Of a DNA stretch of 64,000 nt, positions 11,184 through 21,785 are shown in pieces (within the stretch, counting starts at the first letter, position 1; every line of letters starts with the position of its first letter). Origin of the DNA: Ascidia mentula (Eukaryota; Chordata; Ascidiacea; Phlebobranchia; Ascidiidae); assembly GCA_947561715.1 (NCBI GenBank), contig OX387200.1:2501-66500 (forward strand), in the 5' to 3' direction. A model generated the notes under the pieces. That model did not search any database. It had not been told where the DNA came from and saw nothing but the letters and a program-made list of their open reading frames with translations. Both the position numbers and the translations under genes were made by a program.

Positions 11184-11872
11184 CAGCGGTGCACAACCTG
11201 CGGCCGCAGACGCTATTTTTTGCGGCCGTGCTCATTTATATAAAAAAATATGCATTGGCGGCCGTCGTTGCTTCTGAAACTTGTTTTTCCAGCGGTGTCA
11301 AGAGTTAAGCTTTTAATTAGGCCCATTTCCATACACATTCGTTCGCTGTAGCGAGTAGTAACTGGTGCAGCCACCGTAACTTTTAAAAAACAGGCGAGAC
11401 AAAGCGCAACAATACGGATGGTGACGTCATAAAACATTAATAGCATATCGCTAAATTGTCATGTACGGCTACGCATGTTCAGTTGCCAAAAAGCTAAACA
11501 GTGGAATCACTCAGTCATGTCGCTAAAACGCAAAAGGCTGTTAAAACAAGAGAAAAGGGCGTTTAATCCCAAATGGGAAGTGGATTATTTTATGATGGAG
11601 ACGTGAACCTAGCGTGCAAGAACAAGGCAACCATTAAATACTTTTCGACTCTTCATTACATTGTAATACACGTAATTTGGCAAATGTAAATAATAAATAG
11701 TGCACATTTTTCATGTATTGAATCATTTTCATTGTTTTCTAATATTGCTCACGTCAACTTGTCGTAATTATCAGGAGTATATCGTTGGTAAAGCAGTATA
11801 TTAAGGAGCGGCCGTTAGCACACAGTGGTGTGTGTGATGCGGCCGGCAACAGTAAAAAGGTTGTGCACCCAG
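11184..11872. mobile_element. hAT-like non-autonomous element
   Basis: The left end begins CAGCGGTGCACAACCTGCGG (11184). The right end is the reverse complement of CTGGGTGCACAACC (11859-11872). CAGNGGTGCACAACC is the terminal style of hAT (Charlie-like) transposons. Subterminal GCGGCCG motifs recur at both ends (near 11202, 11221, 11260 and 11808, 11839), as in hAT elements with transposase-binding repeats. No transposase frame is present in 689 bp. An 8-bp target-site duplication is not convincing, so the copy is old or its ends are slightly misplaced. Confidence 0.5.
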
Positions 11873-13440
11873 CGCTAAATTCTCAGTAAGAACCAACACG
11901 CCCTTCTATCGCGGCCAATCACGTACTTCTGACAAGGCAACGCCCACATTTGCGAAGATACAGTGTAACACACTTGTTGGTATTATTTGCAACGAGAAAT
12001 AACCCACTTTACGTTGATGAGTCTGATATGTATTACAACAGTTTTCAGCAGCTCGTCTACGTAATAATCCTTCCCAAATGGATGAAAATGTATTGACACA
12101 AATGTCACGTGTTAACGACAAGCAAAGAACGATCCAGAAACGTAAACAAAATCTGGTTTTTGCAACTCAACATTTTGGACCAAATACAGGTAAACACAGC
12201 TGGGAGTTATGTAGCTTCGTCATGGAACGTTTAAATACAACCGGACAGTATCGGCCGAAAGCGACAACAAAAATATTTTTCACTGGCCTGATGTCAAGTT
12301 TACTTTAGTCGCGGATCATTGTACCGTGACGTGTTCATCGTACCGTGACGTGTTCACCATACCGTGACGTGTTTATCGTACCGTGACGTGTTTGTCGTTT
12401 TGATAGGAAGATAATTAACCTTTCGTTTTATGTAATACCATAACCATGTTCTGGTGCTGGCGGCGAACTCGTGGCACTTTAAAGTTTTGTCGAATATTTA
12501 AAACCAATCTAATGCAGTGGAATGCGAGTATCCACATCTTCAAACAAATCTATAATTACACAAAAATACTTCCCCACAGAAACGTAATGAAGATTACAAC
12601 TTAAGCGGGTGAAATCAACGCTGGAGGCTTGAAAGGAAATGCCGAGTAACGTTACGTAAGAGCGGTAACGCCATGTAACGATGACACAGCAAATACGCTT
12701 CTCGATTGAACCGTTCAATGGTAAAACCAAAATGCTCATTCCTTCCGAACCACGCGCCCGACTTCGGTGTAAAAGGCGCTTGAATCGTTTTGTATAAAAG
12801 CAGTCGCGTTCATCGCCAGACCGTGCCGGAATTCAGGTCGGTGTGAAGGACAATGCATTAGTTCTCGAACCGTGTTTTCTTGTTTCAACTCAATTGTGGA
12901 TTCGCTTGAGTAGCTACATTTATTAGTGCAGTGACTTAAAGTTGACCCACGTACCAGAAAAGAACTAAAGTTTGTCAAAATAACGTTGTCCTAATGTTTG
13001 CTATATGGCAGCTGCTCCCCATAATTAGATGCGTTGATGTATGTAGTTTTATGATGCAATGTAGTGCGAGTTAGATGTGCTGTTGTTTGCTGTGTGCGCA
13101 CTGTTATGGTTCGCATTTACCCAATAACCAATTACACTTATTTTATAAGTCAGATGAGTGAGCTGAAGAACAAGATCAGATTGAACAGACGCATATTCGC
13201 CATAGAACGTAAAACTTGCCACTGTACGTAGGTAGACCGGATAGAGGTAGAACATTGTAAAGCCAACAAGGCTCATACGCGTTGAAATCACACCATGCCC
13301 AGAGGGCTGAGCGAGCGAGACGGATGATGCAACACTACGTTGCCTATATCACATCATACACTGTTATTGCTTCCGATGCGTTGCAGGGATCTAGGGCTTG
13401 TTTGTTTAACTTAAATCAGGTTGGCAAAACTTCTAAAAGT
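11873..13440. other. Intergenic stretch upstream of the SLC7 gene
   Basis: No supported gene. Three minus-strand frames of 76-80 codons (12509-13291) lack recognisable domains and splice signals. The stretch contains the TGACGTG tandem array described separately and should include the transporter's promoter. Confidence 0.45.
12321..12396. repeat. Four-copy 19-bp tandem of TGACGTG boxes
   Basis: GTACCGTGACGTGTTCATC is repeated four times end to end with one to three changes per copy, and every copy keeps CCGTGACGTGTT. TGACGTG is a CRE/bZIP (ATF, XBP1-like) core. The array sits 1.0 kb upstream of the transporter start codon, with the same spacing in each unit (19 bp, not a whole number of helical turns). 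It may be a homotypic regulatory cluster or simply a young microduplication. Confidence 0.8.
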
Positions 13441-16400
13441 ATGGGAAGCATTGAAGCAGAACGACCTATTGTGAAGTAAGTCGAAGTAGTGTTTGGTCAG
13501 ACTGCCTTCAAAGCTATTCGAAGGCGGAATGGAGTCGTGAGCTTTTACTATACTGTTTGGAGTTACTTTTTATGTTCTTTGAAAGTTGAATGCCGAAGCA
13601 ACGTAACGTGTAACAACTCAGAAACCGTTATCTTGTTCAGTTGTACTTTGGCACAATCTACAGTCGCCTGTGAACAACATTTAGTCTTTTTAAAAAACGG
13701 CATACGTATTCCGAACGTGTTTGCCTGTAGGTTGCATATGTATTCCGAACGTGTTTGCCTGTAGGTTGCACACGTATACCGAACGTGTTTGTTGGCCTGT
13801 AAAATTGTGTAAATGCTTTTATATAATGTTTAAAAATTAAAACTTGTTTAATTTACAGAAAAGGTTTGAGCGACGTGGACGATATGACGGCAGACTCAAG
13901 TAAGCTCCATTATATTTAACACTTAGTTCAAAGGGTTTTGTTAAATTTAAACCATGTGATTGGTCGTGTTTAAACCGTTATAATACGTGCAAAAATATTG
14001 TTTGAAATCAGTGATTACCAAAGTCCTACTCTTATCCACGTGTCAGACATGTGACCAATCAAGCGTGACATCCAGCGTTTTAACATTGTTCTGTTCTATT
14101 GTTTGGTCATAAATTGCTATTGTTTGTATCCGATTGATACAGATACAAATGAAGTTCCAGGTGGACCGCAAAATGCAAAAAAAAGTGTTTCAGATTCAAT
14201 TGCATTGTATGCCTGTAATTATCTTCCTGCCTGCCTTCGCCAATTCCATCAATTCGTGACAATATCTCAGTTATTTTAACAAAACGGAGGAATTATAGAA
14301 GAGTTTTAAAATGCAACGTCCGAAAAAAAAATGCAACGTCCGAAAATTTATTACTGGACCATTTATTATATCATCAGCACAACGCATATGCATGAGTGTT
14401 GTAATTTAAAGGTAAGAGCCTGAAATTACGGCGTGAAGTTAGTTTGGTTGGAGGAATTAGTTTGATCGTTGGAACAATGATTGGGTCGGGAATTTTCGTT
14501 TCTCCCAAAGGAGTGATGAGGAATGCTGGTGACGTAGGGACCGGCTTATTGGTAAGAATTTAAAATATTTGCTGGTTTGGGACAATTTACAAACTCCTCT
14601 AATATCTTCAATTAATCAACGTCCGGGGAATTTAATGTGGTTGAAAGTGAAACTAGGGGTTTCCCCAACACACACATTAATTATCTATGGGTTTCACTGT
14701 GTTTGGAAAGTCTCAGTTTGGGTTAAAACTGTTCTGTGATATTCCCAAACCACAAGCTTAACGCCCGGTTGGGGATATTTGCTAACTACCAACATTTATT
14801 TTGTTAAACTGTGGTTTAAATATAGACCTGTGACCAGTCACAAGAATTAACAGGTAAATATTCACCACAATCGTTAATTTAGATTTGGTTTGGTTGCGGA
14901 ATCCTCGCAACGTTTGGCGCACTTTCATATGCTGAGGTTGGGACGATGATCCCTAAGTCTGGAGGGGAATTCCCAATTTTGCTTGAAGCTTTCGGTCCAA
15001 TCCCGGCCTACATGTTCGCATGGACTTCAGTTGTTGTTCTTAAACCATCCTCTTTAGCCCTTCTATCTCTTACGTTTGCTAAATACGCACTCGCTCCTGT
15101 ACAAATGGGTGAGTTCAGAATTGCGTACGATCGTTGTGAGTGGACAAAATAAAGAAAAGCTACGGGTTGATTACAATATGTGGCAGAGCTACCACTAACG
15201 TGTGCAGTAAAAATAAAATTGTGTTCCTATGTTCTTAGCAGATTGTGATGAAACTCCAACACTGGCGGTAAAACTCACAGCTTTGTCTGTAATTCTGATC
15301 GTCGTTTTTGTGAACTGTGCAAGTGTCAAACTTTCAACACAATTCCTTACCTTGTTCAGTTTCGGAAAAGTCCTGAGTCTTTGTATTATAATTATTGCTG
15401 GGATTGTGATGCTTGCTCAAGGTAGGATTAGGATTATGGTAGTATTCTACCAGCTAACAGGTGCAATACCAACGAAACGATCGCTCTGGCATTATAACTC
15501 CTTTTCCACTTTCCGTGGATTTGTTAACGTTCCAAATAATAATTGACCACATTACCCGCGGGAAGCATATTAAAAAGCGTGTGACAATATCCTTACAGAT
15601 CAACTAATAACAATATCTGGAATAATTTTGTCCCAGAAATTAATTTGCTTTAAACAATTTATGTTCCAGGGCACACAGAACACTTCGAAGCATCTTTTAC
15701 TGGGGATCCACCCGGCATTCGGGAGGTGGCTCTGGCTTTTTACCAGGGTCTTTGGGCGTTTGATGGATGGAACCAACTTAATTACGTCATTGAGGAACTT
15801 AAGGTCGTCTAAAAGTCCCTTATCGTTAAACTAAACATTCACTAATGATATGATAGTGGGGTCAAATTACGTTATCGGAACATGTTCATTACATTAACTA
15901 TAGTTTTCACCAAACATTTCTTTCAGAACCCATACGTCAATCTCCCAAAAGCGATTATCTTTGCCATGCTGCTGGTTACCGGTCTTTACATGCTAACCAA
16001 TGTGGCTTATCTCAGTGCGATGTCTTTAACTGAACTTCTTGCTTCTCCCGCTGTTGGGGCGGTAAGTTTTTCGCGTTGTATAGGTTTACTAACCGTTACC
16101 TCAGCATTGCTATAATTTCAACTCACCATCTATGTTACCTTACATTTATATTACAACAACTTCATGCAAAGTCAACTCTTAATTTTCCCAATGTGTTGAA
16201 GTTTTTTAAACTTTTCCAGACTTTCGGTGAGAGAGTTCTGGGTGTAATGGTCTGGATCATTCCTCTCTCAGTGACGTGGTCAGTATTCGGTACCTGCCTC
16301 GGTTCGTGCTTCACAGCTGGCCGTATTTCGTATGTAGCCGCAAGGGAAGGACATTTTACGCATGTTCTTGCAATGCTTCATGTAAAACGTTCAACCCCAG

Positions 16401-17236
16401 CCCCAGCAGTGATTCTTAATGTAAGTTGACCACATTCAAGATGTTTAAGTTGTGGAACCTGCTGGCGGTTGTAGTTTTTCACTCATCCGTTTGTTTTCAG
16501 GGCGTTTTCGCTTCTTTGATGGTAATTCCAAACGACTTCGATACTTTACTTGATTACTTCAGCTTTTCTATGTGGACATTTCATGGAATGACGTGTGCTG
16601 CTTTGTTATATTTCCGATACAAAAGACCAAACCAACCTCGTCCAGTGAAGGTTTCTTGCTGTTTTTATTGGGCTATTGGTTCAGCAACATTTTATGTAAC
16701 TTGTAGATTCCATTCCTTAAAGAACCAAGCCTGTTTCGAATAACTTATGTGTAACTGATTGTCGGTGGCAATCCCACTTATGTTGGTCGCTTCCGTTTAC
16801 ACCACTTAAAAACACATTTCCACGCACGCTGGAAAAAGAATCCGCACCATTTTGTGGAATCAATAAAGTATCCACGAATTAATCACAATTTTAAACAATT
16901 GATTGAGTCCATGTTAAAGCATTGTTTTGATTCCAGATACCGATTGTGATCCCGATATTTGTGTGCATTGCGTCTGTATGTCTGGTGGTTGCTCCCATCA
17001 TTGACCAACCAGAGATCCAATATCTCTTTGCCGTTCTATTTATATTGGCTGGATTTACCTTTTATATCCCCTTCGTGTGCTACAAAGTAAAAAGTCCGGC
17101 AATAGGTAATGTAATTTACATGAGAACTTTGATATGTCAGTCATAGAACGATAATAAAGTTTTTATTTGAACAGCGCGATTCAATCGGTTCCTTCAAAAA
17201 CTTCTCTTCGTTGCTCTCCCAGATGAAGAAAGTTAA
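13441..17236 (+). CDS. SLC7A9-like: SLC7 light-chain amino-acid transporter, b(0,+)AT-like
   Basis: Twelve coding exons join in frame to 496 residues: 13441-13475, 13859-13899, 14143-14160, 14412-14551, 14883-15108, 15242-15421, 15670-15803, 15927-16061, 16220-16420, 16501-16650, 16937-17105 and 17175-17236. This is a multi-pass exchanger of the APC superfamily that works as a disulfide-linked dimer with an SLC3 heavy chain. Visible hallmarks are LRREV before TM1, the substrate-binding IGSGIF at residues 55-60, Cys155 in the TM3-TM4 loop (the conserved heavy-chain bridge), and the TM6 stretch GLWAFDGWNQLNYV (240-253). CFTAGR and YVAAREGH lie in TM8 and the loop after it, and the C-terminal LFVALPDEES matches the family's amphipathic tail. 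TM6, TM8 and TM11-12 resemble SLC7A9 more than LAT or xCT, so exchange of cystine and cationic for neutral amino acids is inferred, not shown. The third exon is only 18 nt, and the N-terminal 31 residues are the weakest part of the model. Confidence 0.94.
13700..13801. repeat. 34-bp tandem triplication in the SLC7 first intron
   Basis: Three consecutive 34-bp units start GCATACGTATTCCGAACGTG (13700, 13734, 13768). The first two are almost identical, and the third has diverged and contains a TTG shift. Each unit keeps CCGAACGTGTTTG. The array lies in intron 1 of the transporter gene, 58 bp before the second coding exon. Confidence 0.85.
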
Positions 17237-17842
17237 GGTTGAAGTCATAGTTTGATTTTCTACAACAATCCTCTGTATATACAAAGTTCAAAGGATTTTG
17301 ATTTGAAAATTTCTGAGTTAATTTAAATGCTTACCTAACCTTATTATTAGCACACAGCGGCAGCTGCTAGCTTCACTGTTATTTTGATAAACCGAAATAC
17401 ACAACCTGTACACTGTGTGTTTTACTTTTCACATGTTAATGTAACGGAATTTCATTTGATAGCTTTTATTGAAAACAAAATCTGGTCGTTGTTGGTTTGC
17501 TTTGGTCGGAATTTGAGCGAATGCCAAGTTCTCGTCACATTTATGAACGAAAACCTTAACGTACTGAGGTTATTCCGGGTCAGTTCTGAGGTTATCTCGG
17601 GTCAGTTCTACTCCCGTCTGTTGTGTGGTCAGACTATATTAACAACAATACATTGGTGTTTAAATGCTGTTGCAACCTGGTGTTATGCAATTGTTCTTTT
17701 TCAACTCCACAACAATATATTGAGCTTCTTCCATTTACTATCTTTGTGCATGTTTTGTTCAAGGTTTTTGCAAAATATATTGTTGTTCGATATCATGTGC
17801 ACATGCATAACATGAAAATCGTTATTCACTGCATTAATGTGG

Positions 17843-17848
17843 AATAAA
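17843..17848 (+). terminator. Possible polyadenylation signal of the SLC7 gene
   Basis: AATAAA in GTGGAATAAAATATC, 607 bases after the stop codon. It is the first canonical signal I see downstream of the stop in this orientation. Whether it is used cannot be told from sequence. Confidence 0.35.
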
Positions 17849-17880
17849 ATATCTAAACATACCATTTAAAAACTATTTTT

Positions 17881-18158
17881 TTACCACACGGGGATTTGAA
17901 CCCTGGATATCCTGGCCACGAATCTTGATCAGGTTTACATCATGGCATTTGAAAACAGGATATTTCGATCATCGCCTCTTGTGCGCCCTCAGTGGCAAAA
18001 TATGTATTTAAGACATCCGTTGGAGGGCGGAAGTACAACACTTTTGATGAATTTCCTCGGCGGGCGATTGGTAGCATTGGTCAAACGCCCGACCCATATA
18101 CAAAAACCTGATCGGAATTCGTGGCCAGGATATCCTGGCTTCAATCCACAGTGTGGTC
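17881..18158. mobile_element. Fold-back of tRNA-derived SINE tails
   Basis: The left arm (17881-17936) and right arm (18103-18158) are imperfect inverted repeats of about 55 bp. Both contain CCAGGATATCC and a CCTGATC segment. On the minus strand the left arm reads AGGGTTCAAATCCC, an RNA polymerase III B box inside a tRNA-like T arm, followed by CGTGTGGTAA. The right arm holds a decayed copy (GGCTTCAATCCACAGTGTGG) with an A-box-like GGTAGCATTGGTC upstream at about 18070. The same tail appears at 52021-52080. Two SINE copies inserted head to head would explain the structure. A MITE that captured a tRNA-like end is the alternative. Confidence 0.55.
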
Positions 18159-21100
18159 CAGATTTGAAGAATTTCTTGGAAAACTATCTCCAGTCAAAAT
18201 CAACATTTATTATTGTTGATATATATTTTTTACCAGTTAACATGTTGAAAAAGTACCACGGTAAAATAACTGTGCCTTGATCAAGTGACGCTCTGTGTAT
18301 AAGTATCGACGGTACGGATACATATTGAAACATCCCTAGAACAGCCATAAACTGATTTGTGTAAATCAGTTCAACCGGAGGTTAAACTTGTTGGACCATC
18401 GCAGATCTTATTGTTGAACACCGAACATAAACGCAATCAAAACTTGCCACGTTCTTCGGCGCAAGATCAGATCATTTACTTCCGTCTTATGCGAGTTTCT
18501 TGGTTGGTTCTCTCAATGTTTATTAAACAATATCGGCGAAAACAGATTTACACTGTGCAGTACCTTCAAAAATCAGATATAAATTTTAATTTTACGAAAT
18601 ACATAAAAGTAGTAGAAGGCATTTGGATGCGGATTAGGGTTGGAGGTGATTAACAGATTTGAGGCTGAGCATTATTGACGAAATTAAGATAAACGAGGAT
18701 TAATTAAGCTTCATTAGGGTCGCTGTGTTGTTTTGAAAGTCAAATATTTCTTCATATGTTGCCTTATCCGCTACATCAACACCAGCTCAGTAAAATCTCA
18801 CGTTTTGCTTACAACAATATTATCTTATTTTTGTGTTATTTAAATTACGTTTCTTTACAAAGAGCAACATGACCTTCATCAGAAAGACACACCTTGTAAT
18901 TCAGCCAAAGCACCACCTTCACTAATTCACACCAAGCGCCAAATCACGTGACACTGGATTACAAGCCAAGCTGTTCAGGCATCAGTCGCGCTTTCGTTCC
19001 AAACCGATTGGGAATTTTGTGACGCGCGGCGTGAAATCGTGCTCCTGACAGTTCGGCTCCGGAACACGTTTTAACTCGCCCGCGCCGCCCAGAAGATCGT
19101 CAAGTCTGCTGGCAGCTCAAAGCGTCGTTAGACCCGCTTAATTAAACCTGTCGTTGAAAATGTGTTCGCTCTAAGATTTTGACAAACTTCGTGACAGGGA
19201 AAATCAACGTCGGTCCTTTCACAACGATTCGTTTGCCTTGCGTTCATTGGAGGCTTGGATTAAAGTGATTCAAAATCCAAACGCGCCCTTTTGGTCACGT
19301 GTCAAATGCGACACAGCGTTCTGCATCAGAAAATCAATGACGACTTGAGTTGGCGGAGCCGGCGCCGTGGCGTCCATGAGGGTTTAACGCCTCCGTCCCT
19401 AACCCATCCTGCTGCATCAATAATTAAAGAACGTTTGTCTTTCAACGTGCTCCTCCCCACAATCTGACAGCGGGATGCGAGGGGGACGCGTATTCCCGCC
19501 ATCGCAAAATTGGCTTCATTTGTGATGTCATAGACGTTTGCGCTGCTAATGCGTTTGGCTTGTGGCATCTACACGATATTAATGCGCATTGATGTGAGTG
19601 GAACCGACTGCAATGCGGCAGTCGCCCCTTCAGTTGATGCTGTATGTTGTGCCTGAGTGGATGCTGGTGATCCGCAGTTGCCATGGCAGCAGTCTGTGAC
19701 GCGTTTCGGAAATTTGTTTCCAGAAACCAAAAAAAACGAGAAAAATCAAAACCCTGTAAGGTGCAGTCAAGATACAACATATTTACCTACTTTTCCAAAA
19801 ATAATCAAAAATCGTGACAGGCAACAAAAGTTGCAGAAAAACGAAAAACAAACTAACGGATTGAGAATACAATTAAACTTCGCGGTAATCGCGTAACCAG
19901 CATTAAAAGAAATTCGTTAACACGAAAGAAAGTGAAACCCATTTTCTTTACATCGCCACATGCAAACTGCTGGGTAAGTGGGACAGCTTGTTTACTGGGC
20001 GTCGGCATTCGCCATAAACCCCTTTTGTAAAATCAACAATCGTAAATCGGGCGTGGAACGGTTGACGCGCGAGTGTCCCTTCCATTAAATTTATGTTCCA
20101 AAAGCTTTTACAGCCCTGCACACAATAACGGTTGGAATTCTGATAGAGGCCGGTGGCGCGTTGCCAGTTCGGGCCCGGTTGTAAATATGGCGCTAAAATG
20201 TCCGTTTAACGCACCCGCGAGTGCATAAAAGCTCGTAAACCGGGCTTGCGGCGTCACTGGCCCTCCACATGCAGCAGAATTTACGAGTGGTGGTCGATGC
20301 TTCAATACGAATTGAAGGCCTTACGACTGGTCCCGGTCATTTAATGGGGCAATGCCCATTCACCCACAGATGTTCGGTAAACATTTACTTTGTAAAGGTT
20401 TGGGATGAGTCAAAAAGTTCAAACAGTTAAATTGGCATGTCCGAATTAGCCACAATGGCAAAATAACCTGGACGACCTTTTCGGAAATGGGTTTTCCGCA
20501 ACTCAACCAAGTACCCCTTCCCAAAAAGATCTTCTTAAGAGTTTCCGGCCACGAAATACCACAGACAGGAATGATTCAAAATTACCTCCCCTCAAATCCC
20601 TTAGCGATAATAAAGGTAGGGATGCTGCTATCAAGAATGCTGTGTTACGATGGTCGGTCGAGGACCAAAAGAACTTGGAAAGAAAACTTCAGCGTATACT
20701 TGCAACAAAAAATACACAAACCAATGTTCAACAGTGCAAAGAATCCTAAGTAGAGAGTTGCATTTTGTTCCTCAGCTCTCGAAAATGAAGTCAACTGACA
20801 AAAAAACAGGATAATTTTCAACACACACACATCACTAAGTATAGAGATGCAACCGAGACCAATTAGAATTCCGCATTTCTTTGCGTGAAACTGTGCTCGT
20901 CTGGGCTTGAAAGGTTTCTCACATGAATCAGAAACCGAATGAAAGTTATCTTATGTTAGCTTTACAGGCGACAAAGCTATAGTAACAAGTTGTATTGAAT
21001 GTAGGGATTATGCATACAAGTAGGCGACGTAAATATCAAACGACTTGTTCAAACAAACCCCTTGTTTAACAATCGACTTACGATTTTCAAAAAAGTTGTT

Positions 21101-21771
21101 TAAACAAGTGATAAATTTAAATGTTTAAAATTTTTAAAAAAAATGCATTTTCTGTGGCTACAAAGCAATGCAGTCGCCAAGAAACTCCTGTATCTTTTTT
21201 TTTTATACCAAAAGGCCGCGCGTTCAAATTATTTAATATGACGACAGGAATCCCACAAATTCACAATGTTGGTGTCTATTTGGTCCAACTTGCAGAAATG
21301 TTGCAAAAGATTTCTATCTTTACAACATTCCTAATAACAGGATTATAAAGAAAATCATCGCTTTCTGAAAACATGTTCTGTAATGCAAGCAATTTCGACA
21401 CACAAAACCATAGGGCTACATAAACTGTTTATTATCTAGACGCACGGTTAGCCCAAATCTATAACGTATAGTTTATGGATTTGTTTTTAAAACAAGTATC
21501 ATCACATTTTTCTTCAGAGTTTATTGGTGAAACTTAACTGAAAAATTTAAACGTTACCTTTTGACCTGAAATTTCCGAACTTTACACGGGATGACGTCAC
21601 GCGTACTATGCTCACAGCCGATGGGTGGCGAGTTAAAATGAAGGTTTGAGGAAAATTAAGATCCCTCCACTTTACAAACGGCGCCAAATACGATTAGCTC
21701 TATCGTCACACGTGACTGCTTTCTGGAGTATCTGAGAAAATGTAAACCATCTGATTACTGATGGTTGCAGG

Positions 21772-21785
21772 GTTTAGGGTTAGGG
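21772..21785 (+). repeat. Short interstitial TTAGGG tract
   Basis: GTTTAGGGTTAGGG is about two telomere units in the G-rich orientation, opposite to the terminal array. It is short enough to be chance. Confidence 0.5.

Noticed and set aside
12509-13291. Three minus-strand frames of 76-80 codons in a row
   Set aside because: No recognisable domain, and no donor and acceptor sites that would join them in phase.
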